Assembly (NCBI GenBank): GCA_036227345.1 | Contig: CP109468.1 | Location: forward strand, 2,976,001-3,040,000 | Reading direction: 5' to 3' | Length of the DNA stretch: 64,000 nucleotides | Source of the DNA: Streptomyces sp. NBC_01463 | GTDB lineage: Bacteria > Actinomycetota > Actinomycetes > Streptomycetales > Streptomycetaceae | Part shown: positions 26,501 to 36,901 of the stretch, in pieces | How positions within the stretch are numbered: position 1 is the first letter of the stretch | Layout: every line of letters begins with the position of its first letter | The notes under the pieces: generated by a model | What the model was told of the DNA's origin: nothing | What the model saw: only the letters and a program-made list of their open reading frames with translations | Database searches by the model: none | Translations under genes and position numbers: made by a program

Positions 26501-27153
26501 GAGCCCGAGCCTTTCCGATCGTCCGACTCACCGGCGCCCGCCGGGACGAGCCCGCGGTCACGGGCGTAGTCCTCCAGCATGCCGCGCAGTTGACGGCGGC
26601 CCCGGTGCAGTCGGGACATCACCGTACCGATGGGAGTCCCCATGATGTCCGCGATCTCCTTGTAGGCAAAGCCCTCGACATCGGCAAGATAGACCGCGAT
26701 GCGGAACTCTTCGGGGATCGCCTGCAGCGCGGACTTCACATCGGAGTCGGGCAGGTGGTCGAGAGCCTGGGACTCGGCGGAGCGCAGACCGGTCGACATG
26801 TGCGACTCGGCACGGGCCAGCTGCCAGTCCTCGATCTCCTCGGCGGCACTGCGCTGGGGTTCGCGCTGCTTCTTGCGGTACGAGTTGATGAACGTGTTGG
26901 TGAGGATGCGGTACATCCACGCCTTGAGGTTGGTGCCCTCACGGAACTGATGGAAGGAGCCGTACGCCTTGGCGTACGTCTCCTGGACCAGGTCCTCGGC
27001 GTCCGCGGGGTTGCGCGTCATGCGCAGCGCGGCCGAGTACATCTGGTCGAGGAAACCGAGGGCATCGCGCTCGAAGCGCGCGTTGCGCTCGGCGGTCGTC
27101 TCCTGCGGGCGGCCGTCGTCGGTCCCTGTGTCGGTCCCAGTGACCGGACCCAC
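26497..27153 (-). CDS. sigR: ECF RNA polymerase sigma factor SigR
   Basis: 218 residues from the GTG at 27153. Region 2 ([31 protein letters not shown]) and region 4 ([42 protein letters not shown]) are intact. SigR runs the disulfide-stress regulon and is silenced by RsrA. The frame stays open upstream to an ATG at 27339 with a good GGGAG site 8 bp away, adding 62 residues. This matches the unstable long isoform SigR-prime made from the stress-induced transcript in S. coelicolor. The short GTG has its GGAGGAG right against it, so the isoform ratio is uncertain. Confidence 0.95.
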   Translation of the reverse strand: MGPVTGTDTGTDDGRPQETTAERNARFERDALGFLDQMYSAALRMTRNPADAEDLVQETYAKAYGSFHQFREGTNLKAWMYRILTNTFINSYRKKQREPQRSAAEEIEDWQLARAESHMSTGLRSAESQALDHLPDSDVKSALQAIPEEFRIAVYLADVEGFAYKEIADIMGTPIGTVMSRLHRGRRQLRGMLEDYARDRGLVPAGAGESDDRKGSGS

Positions 27154-27389
27154 CTCCTCCAACGCTGTGGCGGAGCCGAAACCGGACCCGCTCGAATCGG
27201 AGAATAGTCGACCTTGGTCCGACGCGGGCTGTCGATCCGATCCGCTCAGCTCCCGCTCGCGAGTGGTCTTGGCCGCATGCAGCACTGTCCACTCCAGGTC
27301 AGCGGCGTCTGTGCGACGCGGGCAGATGGTCGAACCCATGCGACGGACTCCCTCTCCACATACGACGTTGGTGTACCGACGTCCCGAAC

Positions 27390-27416
27390 AACAGTGGTCC
27401 CCCGTCCGGCATTCCC
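27390..27416 (-). promoter_or_regulatory. SigR-dependent promoter of sigR (p2 type)
   Basis: Leftward GGGAAT (27416-27411), an 18-bp spacer, then GTT (27392-27390): exact fit to the known sigma-R consensus GGGAAT-N18-GTT. It lies 51 bp before the long-isoform ATG, so its transcript includes both starts. Positive autoregulation of sigR is established in S. coelicolor. Confidence 0.88.
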
Positions 27417-27437
27417 GGGTCCGGAAGATGTACCGGA

Positions 27438-28097
27438 TCAGCCGATTCCGGCCAGCCATCCGGTCACGGACGTGGTGAGGATCTCCATCGCCCGTTCCTC
27501 GGTCAGTCCCGACTTCTTCGGTACGGCGAAGCCGTGGTCCCCGTGCGGCACCTCGGCGATCCGGTACTCCCCCGGGGGGAACTCGGCGGGCCTGCCGAAC
27601 GGGTCGTTGCCGCCCTGGACGACGAGGGTGGGCACGCCGGAGGCCAGGAGTTCGTCCTCGCGGGACTTCTCGGGGCGGCCCGGCGGGTGCAGCGGGAAGC
27701 TGAGCGCGAGGACCGCGCGGGCGCCGAGCCCGGTGGCGGTGCGGCAGGCGACCCGGGCCCCGGCGCTGCGGCCGCCGGCGACGACCGGGAGCCCGGCGGC
27801 CGTCAGTGCGGGCCACAGGCCTCGCCAGCCGGTGTCCAGGGTCTTCGGGGCGGGCGCGAGCTTCTTCCCGGCGACCCGCCAGGGCTGCTCCACCAGGGCG
27901 ACGCTCACCCCGTGCGCGGGCAGCGCGGCGGCCAGGGCCTTCAGGTCGCGGGCCTCGATGCCGCCGCCGGCACCGTGACCTAGGGCGAGCAGGAGGCGGG
28001 GGGCCTTCGCGGGCACCCAGGTGATCCGGGCCGGGCCTGCGCCGGTCTCGACCGTCTCGGTGCGGGGTTCCTTCTCGGTGGCTTTCACACCCCCCAT
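27438..28097 (-). CDS. Alpha/beta hydrolase, NSL3/TEX30-like
   Basis: 219 residues. Alpha/beta-hydrolase signatures: [11 protein letters not shown] oxyanion region near the start, nucleophile elbow GGRSAGARV (G-x-S-x-G) and a late His in HGDHGF. Resembles the KANL3/TEX30 dienelactone-hydrolase-like family; substrate unknown. Starts ATG 28097, or GTG 28088 with a better Shine-Dalgarno (GGGGGG). It ends just upstream of the SigR promoter, so it is not in that operon. Confidence 0.82.
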   Translation of the reverse strand: MGGVKATEKEPRTETVETGAGPARITWVPAKAPRLLLALGHGAGGGIEARDLKALAAALPAHGVSVALVEQPWRVAGKKLAPAPKTLDTGWRGLWPALTAAGLPVVAGGRSAGARVACRTATGLGARAVLALSFPLHPPGRPEKSREDELLASGVPTLVVQGGNDPFGRPAEFPPGEYRIAEVPHGDHGFAVPKKSGLTEERAMEILTTSVTGWLAGIG

Positions 28098-28138
28098 CCA
28101 ACCAACCCGCGTTGGGCCGGGCGGGGTCCGGCGCGTGC

Positions 28139-28954
28139 CTAGAAGAGGGTGCTCACCTCGGGCGCGGCCAGCTCGTCCAGCAGCTCGGGGCCGTTGTTGC
28201 GGACGTTGCTGACGGCGGTGGCCACCGGGTAGGCGCGCATCAGACCGCCGGGCGGGGGCGTGAGCAGGCCCCGCAGCTCCGCCACGTCGGTACGGGAGGG
28301 GTCCAGCCAGTCGTCCCAGCGGTCCGGGGTCAGCATCAGCGGCATCCGGGGGTGGATGTCGGCGAGGGCGGCCGGGCCCTCGGCGGGGGCGACGGCCAGC
28401 GGGCTCGTCTCCGCCTCGGTGGTGATCACCGAGCAGGTCACCCACCAGGCCTGGGGGTGGTCGTCCGGCAGGGTCCGGTCGCGCCAGAACTCGTAGAGCC
28501 CGGCCATGGCGAAGACCGATCCGTCGGCGGGCGTCACGAAGTACGGCTGCTTGCGGGGCCGCTTCTTGCGCCCCTTCTCCTCCAGCTGCCGCTCCTCGGT
28601 GCCGGTCACCCACTCGTAATAGCCGTCGGCGGGCAGGATGCAGCGCCGGGAGACGAAGGGGCGGCGGAAGGACGGCTTCTCGTGGATCGTCTCGGCGCGG
28701 GCGTTGATCATCCGGGCGCCGCCCTCCGGGGATTTGGCCCAGGAGGGGACCAGCCCCCACTTCAGGGCGCGGAGCTGGCGAACCAGACGCTGGTCATCGG
28801 CGTCTTTCACCGGACGCTCCAGTACGGCGTAGACCTCCTTGGTCGGCGCCACGTTGTAATCGGGTTCCAGCGTCTCGGCCGGTTCCCACTTCTCCACCTG
28901 GAAGAGTCCGGTCAGGTCCTCGGGCCGCCGACTCGCTGCATACCGTCCGCACAT
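28139..28954 (-). CDS. SRAP-domain protein YedK/HMCES, abasic-site crosslinker
   Basis: 271 residues. After removal of Met the catalytic Cys2 becomes N-terminal (MCGRYAAS), as required for the thiazolidine link to abasic sites in single-stranded DNA. Other SRAP motifs: [36 protein letters not shown] and the late HPRMP with the conserved His. It protects abasic DNA during replication. A Lys/Arg-rich insert at about 120-140 is present. The ATG at 28954 is fixed by the Cys2 requirement. Confidence 0.94.
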   Translation of the reverse strand: MCGRYAASRRPEDLTGLFQVEKWEPAETLEPDYNVAPTKEVYAVLERPVKDADDQRLVRQLRALKWGLVPSWAKSPEGGARMINARAETIHEKPSFRRPFVSRRCILPADGYYEWVTGTEERQLEEKGRKKRPRKQPYFVTPADGSVFAMAGLYEFWRDRTLPDDHPQAWWVTCSVITTEAETSPLAVAPAEGPAALADIHPRMPLMLTPDRWDDWLDPSRTDVAELRGLLTPPPGGLMRAYPVATAVSNVRNNGPELLDELAAPEVSTLF

Positions 28955-29019
28955 AAGTGCCAGACTGCCACGACCGTCATCCCGACCGGACGCCAATACC
29001 CCAAGGAGCCGCCCGCACC

Positions 29020-29733
29020 ATGGACAGCACCGATCTCGGCAACCTGTGGGAGCGCATCGTCGGCACTCAGCCCGCCCCGGAGCAGTGGCTGGTGGTGGTG
29101 ACCGCGACGGCCGCGCTGATCGCCGTCGTACCGAACTTCATATGGCGGCTCTCCCGCAACACGATCACCATCGCCCACGAGGGTGGTCACGGGCTGGTCG
29201 CGCTGCTCACCGGGCGGCAGCTCTCGGGCATCCGGCTGCACTCGGACACCAGCGGGCTGACGGTGAGCCGCGGCAAGCCGACCGGGATCGGCATGGTCCT
29301 GACCGCGGCGGCGGGCTACACCGCCCCGCCGCTGCTCGGTCTGGGCGGTGCCTGGCTGCTGGTGAACGGCCGGATCACGCTGCTGCTGTGGCTGGCCACG
29401 GCGCTCCTCGCGGTGATGCTGGTGATGATCCGCAATGTGTACGGGGCGCTGACGGTGATCCTCACCGGTTCGCTCTTCCTGCTGATGTCGTGGCTGGCCT
29501 CGGCGGCCTGGCAGTCGCTGTTCGCGTACACCGCGGTCTGGTTCCTGCTGCTGGGCGGGGTGCGGCCGGCGTTCGAGCTGCAGTCCAAGCGGCGGCACGG
29601 CGGTGCGCCGGACTCGGACGCGGACCAGCTGGCCCGGCTGACGGACGTGCCGGCGGCGCTGTGGCTGTTCCTGTTCCACGCGGTGTCGCTCTGCTCGCTG
29701 ATCGGCGGCGGGCGCTGGCTGCTCGGCTGGTGA
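29020..29733 (+). CDS. M50B-like membrane metallopeptidase
   Basis: 237 residues. HEGGH zinc motif (H53-E54-H57) just after the first membrane helix, then six or so helices. The pattern fits the M50B-like peptidase family (PF13398 type), whose targets are unknown. The start has AAGGAG 12 bp upstream and is divergent from the YedK gene with 65 bp between starts. Confidence 0.85.
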   Translation: MDSTDLGNLWERIVGTQPAPEQWLVVVTATAALIAVVPNFIWRLSRNTITIAHEGGHGLVALLTGRQLSGIRLHSDTSGLTVSRGKPTGIGMVLTAAAGYTAPPLLGLGGAWLLVNGRITLLLWLATALLAVMLVMIRNVYGALTVILTGSLFLLMSWLASAAWQSLFAYTAVWFLLLGGVRPAFELQSKRRHGGAPDSDADQLARLTDVPAALWLFLFHAVSLCSLIGGGRWLLGW

Positions 29734-29823
29734 CCGACATCCCCTACCACGCTCACATTACGCACCGATTTCGTCGCTTTTGATCAAAATCCCGGTTTGC
29801 GATGAGCCACTAAAGTGAGCTCC

Positions 29824-31164
29824 ATGACCGAAAGTTCCGTGCACCCCGCCCTCTGGCCCGCCCCTCACGCGAGCGGAGCCGTCGACGCGACCGTCACCGT
29901 GCCCGGATCGAAGTCGGTCACCAACCGTGCGCTGGTGCTGGCCGCGCTCTCGTCGGAGCCCGGCTGGCTGCGCCGCCCGCTGCGCTCCCGCGACACCCTG
30001 CTGATGGCCGAGGCGCTGCGCGCGATGGGCGTGGGCATCGAGGAGACGGTGTCCTCCAGCTCGTCCGTCGCCGGCGGCCCGGACGGTTCGGGCGAGGCCT
30101 GGCGGATCATCCCGGCCGGTCTGCACGGCCCGGTCACCGTCGACGTCGGCAACGCCGGTACGGTCATGCGCTTCCTGCCCCCGGTGGCCGCCCTGGCGAA
30201 CGGCCCGGTCCGTTTCGACGGCGACCCCCGCTCCTACGAGCGCCCGCTGAACGGCGTGATCGACGCCCTGCGGGTGCTCGGCGCCCGGATCGACGACGAC
30301 GGCCGCGGTTCGCTGCCGCTGACCGTGCACGGCGGCGGTGCGCTGGACGGCGGCCCGGTGGCGATCGACGCGTCCTCGTCGTCCCAGTTCGTCTCGGCGC
30401 TGCTGCTGTCGGCGCCCCGCTTCAACCAGGGCGTGGAGGTGCGTCACACCGGCGCCCGGCTCCCTTCCATGCCGCACATCCGGATGACCGTCGACATGCT
30501 GCGGGCCGTCGGCGCCCAGGTCGACGAGCCGGAGACGGGCGGCGAGCCGAACGTCTGGCGGGTCTCCCCCTCGGCGCTGCTCGGCCGTGATCTGACGGTG
30601 GAGCCCGACCTGTCCAACGCCCAGCCGTTCCTGGCCGCGGCACTGGTCACCGGCGGCCGGGTCACCGTCCCGGACTGGCCGCTGCGCACCACGCAGCCCG
30701 GTGACGCGCTGCGCGAGATCTTCACCGCGATGGGCGGCAGCTGCGAGCTCACCGAGAACGGGCTCACGTTCACCGGATCGGGCCGCATCCACGGCATCGA
30801 CGTCGACCTCGGCGAGGTCGGCGAGCTGACCCCGGGCATCGCGGCGGTCGCGGCCCTGGCCGACTCCCCCTCCACCCTCAGCGGCGTCGCCCATCTGCGG
30901 CTGCACGAGACGGACCGGCTGGCGGCGCTCACCAAGGAGATCAACGAGCTGGGCGGCGACGTGACGGAGACCGCGGACGGACTCCACATCCGGCCCCGGC
31001 CGCTGCACGGCGGTACCTTCCATACGTACGACGACCACCGGATGGCCACCGCGGGGTCGATCATCGGCCTTGCCGTCCCCGGAGTGGAGATCGAGAACGT
31101 GGCGACGACCGCCAAGACCCTGCCCGACTTCCCGCAGATGTGGACCGGAATGCTCGGGGCCTGA
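29824..31164 (+). CDS. aroA: 3-phosphoshikimate 1-carboxyvinyltransferase (EPSP synthase)
   Basis: 446 residues. Makes EPSP from shikimate-3-phosphate and PEP in the chorismate pathway. Motifs: PGSKSVTNR (substrate Lys), GNAGTVMRF (PEP site), [20 protein letters not shown] and DDHRMAT. The next gene, rsgA, starts 3 bp after the stop, so they are one transcription unit. The order aroA-rsgA is also seen in M. tuberculosis. Confidence 0.96.
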   Translation: MTESSVHPALWPAPHASGAVDATVTVPGSKSVTNRALVLAALSSEPGWLRRPLRSRDTLLMAEALRAMGVGIEETVSSSSSVAGGPDGSGEAWRIIPAGLHGPVTVDVGNAGTVMRFLPPVAALANGPVRFDGDPRSYERPLNGVIDALRVLGARIDDDGRGSLPLTVHGGGALDGGPVAIDASSSSQFVSALLLSAPRFNQGVEVRHTGARLPSMPHIRMTVDMLRAVGAQVDEPETGGEPNVWRVSPSALLGRDLTVEPDLSNAQPFLAAALVTGGRVTVPDWPLRTTQPGDALREIFTAMGGSCELTENGLTFTGSGRIHGIDVDLGEVGELTPGIAAVAALADSPSTLSGVAHLRLHETDRLAALTKEINELGGDVTETADGLHIRPRPLHGGTFHTYDDHRMATAGSIIGLAVPGVEIENVATTAKTLPDFPQMWTGMLGA

Positions 31165-31167
31165 GAC

Positions 31168-32184
31168 ATGCGCCGCTACGGCAAGAACCCCGACGAGGAC
31201 GACATCCGGGTCCGCCCCAACCGCAAGGGCAACCGGCCTCGTACCCACATCCGGCCCAAGCACGAGGACGCCGAGGAGGGCATGGTCCTCACGGTGGACC
31301 GCGGCCGCCTCACCTGTCTCGTCGAGGGCCGCACGGTCATCGCGATGAAGGCCCGTGAGCTGGGCCGCAAGGCCGCGGTGGTGGGCGACACCGTCTCCAT
31401 CGTCGGCGATCTGTCCGGCGAGAAGGACACCCTCGCCCGGATCGTCCGGATCGGTGAGCGCCGGACGGTGCTGCGCCGGACGGCGGACGACGACGACCCG
31501 TTCGAGCGGGTGGTGGTCGCCAACGCCGACCAGCTGGCGATCGTCACCGCACTGGCCGATCCGGAACCGCGTCCGCGCATGATCGACCGCTGTCTGGTCG
31601 CCGCGTACGACGGCGGGCTCTCGCCCCTCCTGGTGCTGACCAAGTCCGATCTGGCGTCCCCGGACAAGCTGCTGGAGGCGTACACCCCCCTGGGGGTGCC
31701 CTTCATCGTCACCAGCCGAGAGGAACTGGAGAACGGTGACGCGGCGGAGCGGGTCCGCGAGCAGCTGCACGACCGGGTCACCGCCTTCGTCGGCCACTCC
31801 GGTGTCGGCAAGACCACGCTGGTCAACGCGCTCGTGCCCAAGGACAGGCGGCGGACGACCGGGATCGTCAACGCGGTCACCGGACGGGGCCGGCACACCA
31901 CCACGTCGGCGCTGGCCCTGCCGCTGCCGGACTACCGCGGCTGGGTGATCGACACCCCCGGCGTCCGGTCCTTCGGCCTGCACCACATCGATCCCTCACG
32001 GGTCATCAACGCCTTCCCGGACCTCCAGCCCGGGACCGAGGAGTGCCCGCGCGGCTGCACCCACGACAGCCAGCAACCGGAATGTGCGCTGGACGCCTGG
32101 GTGGCGGCAGGGCACGCCGATCCGGCACGGCTGGACTCGCTGCGCCGGCTGCTGTCCACGCGGGAGCGACGCGAAGGCGACTGA
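31168..32184 (+). CDS. rsgA: Ribosome small-subunit-dependent GTPase A
   Basis: 338 residues. 30S maturation GTPase with circularly permuted G motifs: G4 TKSD (158-161) comes before the P-loop GHSGVGKTT (209-217) and G3 DTPG (262-265). N-terminal OB domain and C-terminal zinc site C293, C297, H299, C306 (CPRGCTHDSQQPEC). Co-transcribed with aroA. Confidence 0.95.
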   Translation: MRRYGKNPDEDDIRVRPNRKGNRPRTHIRPKHEDAEEGMVLTVDRGRLTCLVEGRTVIAMKARELGRKAAVVGDTVSIVGDLSGEKDTLARIVRIGERRTVLRRTADDDDPFERVVVANADQLAIVTALADPEPRPRMIDRCLVAAYDGGLSPLLVLTKSDLASPDKLLEAYTPLGVPFIVTSREELENGDAAERVREQLHDRVTAFVGHSGVGKTTLVNALVPKDRRRTTGIVNAVTGRGRHTTTSALALPLPDYRGWVIDTPGVRSFGLHHIDPSRVINAFPDLQPGTEECPRGCTHDSQQPECALDAWVAAGHADPARLDSLRRLLSTRERREGD

Positions 32185-32306
32185 TCCGGGTACGTTTGCG
32201 ATCACTCGTCACCGGTAAGTGCATAATCACGAATCACACCCAGCGGCACGAGGCGGTCACCGATGCGGTCGCCGGTCCGGTCACCGATGTGGGAGGGGCA
32301 CTGACG

Positions 32307-32630
32307 ATGGCGTGGCTGCTGGTCGTGGTCGCGGGACTTCTGGAGACCGGGTTCGCCGTCTGTCTGAAGCTCTCGCACGGTTTCACCCGGCTCTGGCCGA
32401 CCATCGCGTTCTGCATCTTCGCGCTCGGCAGCTTCGGGCTGCTGACCATGTCGCTGAAGAAGCTCGACGTCGGGCCCGCCTACGCCGTGTGGACCGGCAT
32501 CGGCGCGGCGGGCACCGCGATCTACGGCATGGTCTTCCTCGACGACGTGGTCTCCACGCTCAAGCTGGTCTCCATCTCGCTGGTGATCCTCGGTGTGATC
32601 GGGCTCCAGCTCTCCGGCTCCTCGCACTGA
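32307..32630 (+). CDS. SMR-family exporter, Gdx/SugE type
   Basis: 107 residues, four membrane helices. The coupling Glu is E13 (VAGLLETGFA), and the GIGAAGTAIYG pattern in helix 3 with SLKKLDVGPAYAVW fits the Gdx/SugE branch, which exports guanidinium or quaternary ammonium ions. The ATG has GGGAGGGG 8 bp upstream. The leader has a repeated cggtcaccgatg (32257-32268 and 32279-32290 region). I see no convincing guanidine riboswitch. Confidence 0.9.
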   Translation: MAWLLVVVAGLLETGFAVCLKLSHGFTRLWPTIAFCIFALGSFGLLTMSLKKLDVGPAYAVWTGIGAAGTAIYGMVFLDDVVSTLKLVSISLVILGVIGLQLSGSSH

Positions 32631-32646
32631 GTCCGGTCCCGCGGGC

Positions 32647-34698
32647 TCATGCCGTCACGGCCCGCCGCGGGAAGTGGCACGCGGCCGTGTGCCGCGTCCG
32701 GTCCGTGACCGGCACCTCCCTCTCGCACCGTCCGCGCTCCGGCCCGGACAGCTCCGCGTAGACGGGGCAGCGCGAGCGGAAGCGGCAGCCCTCGTGACGC
32801 ACGCCCGGGCCGGGCGGATCGCCCGCCAGCAGAATCCTGGTGCGCCGGCGCTCGCGCTCCGGGTCGGGCAGCGGCACGGCCGACAGCAGCGCCCGGGTGT
32901 ACGGGTGCTCCGGGTGCTCGAAGACCTCGTCGGCGGTGCCCGACTCGACCGTGCGGCCGAGGTAGACGACGCTCACCCGGTCCGCGATGTGCCGCACCAC
33001 CGACAGGTCGTGCGAGACGAAGAGGTAGGCGAGCCCCAGTTCGGCCTTGAGCCGCTGGAGCAGGTTGAGCACCCCGGCCTGCACGGACACGTCGAGCGCG
33101 GACACGGGCTCGTCCAGCACCAGCAGTTCGGGTTCGACGGAGAGCGCGCGGGCGATCCCGATCCGCTGGCGCTGACCGCCGGAGAACTCGTGCGGGAAGC
33201 GTTCCGCGTGCTCCGGTTCGAGGCCCACCTGGGTGAGCAGCCCGGGAATCCGCCGGGCCACGGTGGCCCGGTCGGCGCCCTGGGCGCGCAGTGGTTCGGC
33301 GACGATGTCCCCGACCGGCATCCGCGGGTCGAGGCTGGCCATCGGATCCTGGAAGACGATCTGGACGCGGCCGCGCAGTGCCTTGCGGTCGCGTCGGGTC
33401 AGGCCGTCGAGCGAGCGGCCGAACAGCTCGATCCCGCCGCCCTCGGGCCGGGCGAGGTTGAGCAGTTCGAACAGGGTGGTGGACTTCCCCGAGCCGGATT
33501 CGCCGACCAGGGCGAGCGTCTCCCCGGCCCGGATGTCGAGGTCGACGCCGTCGACGGCGTGGATGCTGCCGACGCGCCGTTTGAACGCGGTGCCCTTGAG
33601 GACGGGGAAGGTCTTGGTGAGCCCGGTGACGCGCAGGACCGGTTCGCCGGGCGGCCGGCCGCGGGCCGGGATCGCGGGCACGGGGAAGACCTCGGCCGGG
33701 GAGGGCGCGCGGTCCGCGATCTCGTCGGCGCGCACGCAGGCGGCGAGGTGCCCGTCGCCCGCTCCGCCCCCGGTCAGCGGCGGTTCCGCCGTCGTGCAGC
33801 GGTCCTCGGCCAGCGGGCAGCGCGGGGCGAAGGGGCAGCCCCCCGGCAGCCGGCCCGCCGCGGGCGGTGCGCCCGGGATCGGGACGAGCACCTCGGACGG
33901 GCCGTCGATCCGGGGCACCGCGCCGATCAGCCCGAGGGTGTACGGCATCCGGGGGCGCCGGAACAGCTCCGTCGCCGGCGCGGTCTCCACGATGCGGCCG
34001 GCGTACATCACGGCGACCCGGTCGGCGACGCCCGCGATCACCCCGAGGTCGTGGCTGACCAGCAGAAGCGCGGCGCCGGTCTCGCGCTGGGCGGTGCGCA
34101 GGACGTCGAGGACCTGGGCCTGGACGGTGACGTCGAGGGCGGTGGTCGGCTCGTCGGCGACGATCACGTCCGGGTCGTTGGCGATGGCCATGGCGATCAT
34201 GGCGCGCTGCCGCATGCCGCCGGAGAACTCGTGGGGGAACGCCTGCGCCCGGGTCCGGGGTTCCGGGATGCCGACGAGGTCCAGCAGGTCGACGGCGTCG
34301 GCGCGGGCGCGCTCGCGGGAGACGTCGCGGTGCGTGCGGATGGCCTCGGCGATCTGGTCGCCGATCCGGTACACCGGGGTGAAGGCGGAGAGCGGGTCCT
34401 GGAAGACCATGCCGATGCGGCTGCCTCGTACGGACGACAGCAGGCGGTCGCCGGCGCCGACGAGCTCGGTCGCGCCGCTGTCCCCGCCGCCGCCCGCGAG
34501 CCGGACCGATCCCCGTACGCGCGCGGTGGCCGGCAGCAGGCCCATCACCGCGAGCGCGGTGGCCGACTTGCCCGAGCCCGACTCCCCGACCAGGCCGAGC
34601 ACTTCGCCCCGGCGCAGGGTGAAGTCCACACCGCGCACGGCGGGTACACCGCCGAAGTCGACGGCGAGGTCCGCCACCTCCAGTACACCGCTGCTCAT
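32647..34698 (-). CDS. Peptide ABC transporter, fused dual ATPase (OppD-OppF-like)
   Basis: 683 residues carrying two complete ATP-binding cassettes in one chain. The first: GESGSGKS (38-45), FSGGMRQR, DEPTTALDV and an OppD-type cysteine tail (CPFAPRCPLAEDRC). The second repeats the pattern: GESGSGKS, FSGGQRQRIGIARAL, DEPVSALDV and C-rich tail CRFRSRCPVYAE. Most systems have separate OppD and OppF; here they are fused. The start overlaps the oppC-like stop by 4 bp. Confidence 0.94.
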   Translation of the reverse strand: MSSGVLEVADLAVDFGGVPAVRGVDFTLRRGEVLGLVGESGSGKSATALAVMGLLPATARVRGSVRLAGGGGDSGATELVGAGDRLLSSVRGSRIGMVFQDPLSAFTPVYRIGDQIAEAIRTHRDVSRERARADAVDLLDLVGIPEPRTRAQAFPHEFSGGMRQRAMIAMAIANDPDVIVADEPTTALDVTVQAQVLDVLRTAQRETGAALLLVSHDLGVIAGVADRVAVMYAGRIVETAPATELFRRPRMPYTLGLIGAVPRIDGPSEVLVPIPGAPPAAGRLPGGCPFAPRCPLAEDRCTTAEPPLTGGGAGDGHLAACVRADEIADRAPSPAEVFPVPAIPARGRPPGEPVLRVTGLTKTFPVLKGTAFKRRVGSIHAVDGVDLDIRAGETLALVGESGSGKSTTLFELLNLARPEGGGIELFGRSLDGLTRRDRKALRGRVQIVFQDPMASLDPRMPVGDIVAEPLRAQGADRATVARRIPGLLTQVGLEPEHAERFPHEFSGGQRQRIGIARALSVEPELLVLDEPVSALDVSVQAGVLNLLQRLKAELGLAYLFVSHDLSVVRHIADRVSVVYLGRTVESGTADEVFEHPEHPYTRALLSAVPLPDPERERRRTRILLAGDPPGPGVRHEGCRFRSRCPVYAELSGPERGRCEREVPVTDRTRHTAACHFPRRAVTA

Positions 34699-35648
34699 CG
34701 CTCCTTCTCCTCCGCCTTCTTGTCCGTGTTCTTGCTGGTGCGGCCGTGGCCGCCCGTCGGGTCGAGGGCGTCGCGCAGTCCGTCACCGGCCAGGTTCACG
34801 GCGAGGACGAAGACGATGAGCAGCCCGGCCGGGAAGAAGAACATCCACGGGTAGGTCACCGCGCCGCCGGTCGTGGAGGCGATCAGGGTGCCGAGCGACA
34901 CATCGGGCGCCTGTACCCCGAAGCCGAAGTAGGAGAGCGCGGTCTCGCTCATCACGGCTCCGCCCACCGCGATGGTGGCGTCGATGATGAGGAAGGAGGC
35001 GACGTTCGGCAGGATGTGGCGCCAGATGACGCGGAACGGGCCGACCCCCATGTACCGGGCGGCCCGGACGAACTCGCGCTCCTTGAGCGAGAGCGTCATG
35101 GAGCGCACCACCCGTGCGGTGATCATCCAGCCGAAGACGGCGAGCAGTCCGACGAAGGCGAGCCAGCCGCCGCCGCGCAGCCTGGGCGAGATGATCGCGA
35201 TGATCAGGAAGGCCGGGAAGACGAGCAGGAGATCGACGCCGAACATCAGGAGCCGGTCCGTCCAGCCGCCGAAGTAGCCCGCGCAGGCGCCGACGAGGGA
35301 GGCCAGCACGGTCGAGAACAGCGCCACCAGCAGGCCGATCAGCAGCGATTTCTGCAGTCCGCGGACCGTCTGGGCGAAGACGTCCTGGCCGATCCGGTTG
35401 GTCCCCCACCAGTGCCGGCCGTCCGGTCCCTCGCGCAGCGCGGTGTAGTCGATGTGGCTGTAGTCCCAGTGGCTGATCAGCGGTCCGGCGAAGGCGAGCA
35501 GGAAGAGCAGCAGCAGGACCGCCCCTCCGGCGAGCGCCCCGCGGTTGTGTACGAACCGGCGCAGCACCACGGCTGCCCGGCCGGCCGGGCGCGGCGGCTC
35601 GGCTCCCCCGGCGGCGGCGTCGGCGGCGGTCTCGATGACTGCGGTCAT
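34695..35648 (-). CDS. Peptide ABC transporter permease (OppC/DppC-like)
   Basis: 317 residues. Cytoplasmic N-terminal extension, then six membrane helices with the EAA loop EFVRAARYMGVGPFRVIWRHILPNV. Pairs with the OppB-like permease upstream and is coupled (ATGA) to the fused ATPase. Confidence 0.93.
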   Translation of the reverse strand: MTAVIETAADAAAGGAEPPRPAGRAAVVLRRFVHNRGALAGGAVLLLLFLLAFAGPLISHWDYSHIDYTALREGPDGRHWWGTNRIGQDVFAQTVRGLQKSLLIGLLVALFSTVLASLVGACAGYFGGWTDRLLMFGVDLLLVFPAFLIIAIISPRLRGGGWLAFVGLLAVFGWMITARVVRSMTLSLKEREFVRAARYMGVGPFRVIWRHILPNVASFLIIDATIAVGGAVMSETALSYFGFGVQAPDVSLGTLIASTTGGAVTYPWMFFFPAGLLIVFVLAVNLAGDGLRDALDPTGGHGRTSKNTDKKAEEKER

Positions 35649-35681
35649 GTCGGTCGTACTCCTCGGGACGTGCGCGGGGGT

Positions 35682-36665
35682 TCAGGCGTTCCGGATGCGC
35701 GGATCGAGCGCGGCATGCAGAACATCCGCGAGGAAGCCGGACAGGAGGACCAGCACGGCGGCGAACACGTTGACGGCGACGACGGAGTTGACGTCGTTCT
35801 TGCCGACGGAGGAGACGAACCACTCGCCCATCCCGTGCCAGCCGAAGATCGTCTCGGTGAAGGTGGCGCCGGTGAACAGGGCGAGGAAGCCGTAGCTGAA
35901 GTACGTGGACATGGGGATGAGCGCGGTGCGCAGCCCGTGCTTGAACAGGGCGGCGTTGCGGGTGAGTCCCTTGGCCTGGGCGGTCCGCAGATAGTCGGAG
36001 CCGAGGACGTCGAGCATGGTGGAGCGCTGGTAGCGGCTGTAGCTCGCGATGGTGCCGAGCGCGATGGACACGGTCGGCAGCAGCAGGTGCACCGACCGGT
36101 CCTTGAGCACGGTCCAGAATCCGGAGTCCACTCCCGGGCTCTTCTCGCCGGTGAACTTGATGACGTCGCTGCCGGTGCGCTGGTTGAACCAGATGGCCCC
36201 GATCTTCAGCAGAACGGCCAGCAGGAACACGGGCGTCGACAGCAGGACGAAGGAGGCGACGGTGGTCAGCCGGTCGGAGAGCCGGTACTGCCGGACGGCC
36301 GTCCAGGCGCCGGCCAGCACGCCGGTCACGGTCCCGAGGACGGTGCCGAGCAGCAGCAGCCGCAGGCTGACCCCGATCCGGCGGCCGAACTCCTCCCCCA
36401 CCGGAGTCCCGTCGATGGTCTGCCCGGGATTCCCGTGCGCCACCTGCCCCGCCCAGCTCGTGAAGCGGGAGAGCAGCGGCTCGTGGTCGTTGACCCCGAG
36501 CGCGGTGAGGTGGTGGTCGACCGACACGGGCGACAGGGGCGGCTGACGCCCCTCGTAGTACGCGCGCGGGTCGAGTGCCAGGGAGGCCAGCAGGTACGAG
36601 AGACAGACTGCGGCCAGCAACAGGACTGCGTAGTAGGCGAGTCGCCTGGCCAGGAAAGCGGCCAC
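35682..36665 (-). CDS. Peptide ABC transporter permease (OppB/DppB-like)
   Basis: 327 residues. OppB signature N-terminus FLARRLAYYAVLLLAAVCLSYLL and the EAA loop DYLRTAQAKGLTRNAALFKHGLRTALIP. I chose the GTG at 36665 (AAGGA about 9 bp upstream) because OppB proteins begin at this helix; upstream ATGs at 36731 and 36785 have no ribosome site and add a Pro-rich tail. A large periplasmic loop (about 70-120) is longer than in E. coli OppB. Confidence 0.9.
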   Translation of the reverse strand: MAAFLARRLAYYAVLLLAAVCLSYLLASLALDPRAYYEGRQPPLSPVSVDHHLTALGVNDHEPLLSRFTSWAGQVAHGNPGQTIDGTPVGEEFGRRIGVSLRLLLLGTVLGTVTGVLAGAWTAVRQYRLSDRLTTVASFVLLSTPVFLLAVLLKIGAIWFNQRTGSDVIKFTGEKSPGVDSGFWTVLKDRSVHLLLPTVSIALGTIASYSRYQRSTMLDVLGSDYLRTAQAKGLTRNAALFKHGLRTALIPMSTYFSYGFLALFTGATFTETIFGWHGMGEWFVSSVGKNDVNSVVAVNVFAAVLVLLSGFLADVLHAALDPRIRNA

Positions 36666-36901
36666 GGGTGCGGGTCCTTTGCTGGGTCGTCCAGGAGCCG
36701 GGCGAGGGATCGCCACCGCGGCAGGCTCCATCGGTGCAGGTGGTCGTCGTGTGGGACCAGCTTGACGGTCGATTGTTGCGGACATGCAAAGAACCCATAA
36801 ACGCATCCCGGCCGCTCTCCCACCAGGCGCGTAGATCGACTTACGGTCTGCGGAGCCAACGGCCCCGATCGGGCCGCGCCCGACCGGAGGAATGAAAAAC
36901 G

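Noticed and set aside
32185..32306. Possible guanidine riboswitch before the SMR gene
   Set aside because: Gdx-type genes often have one, but I could not find the conserved loops of any guanidine class; only a repeated cggtcaccgatg is present.
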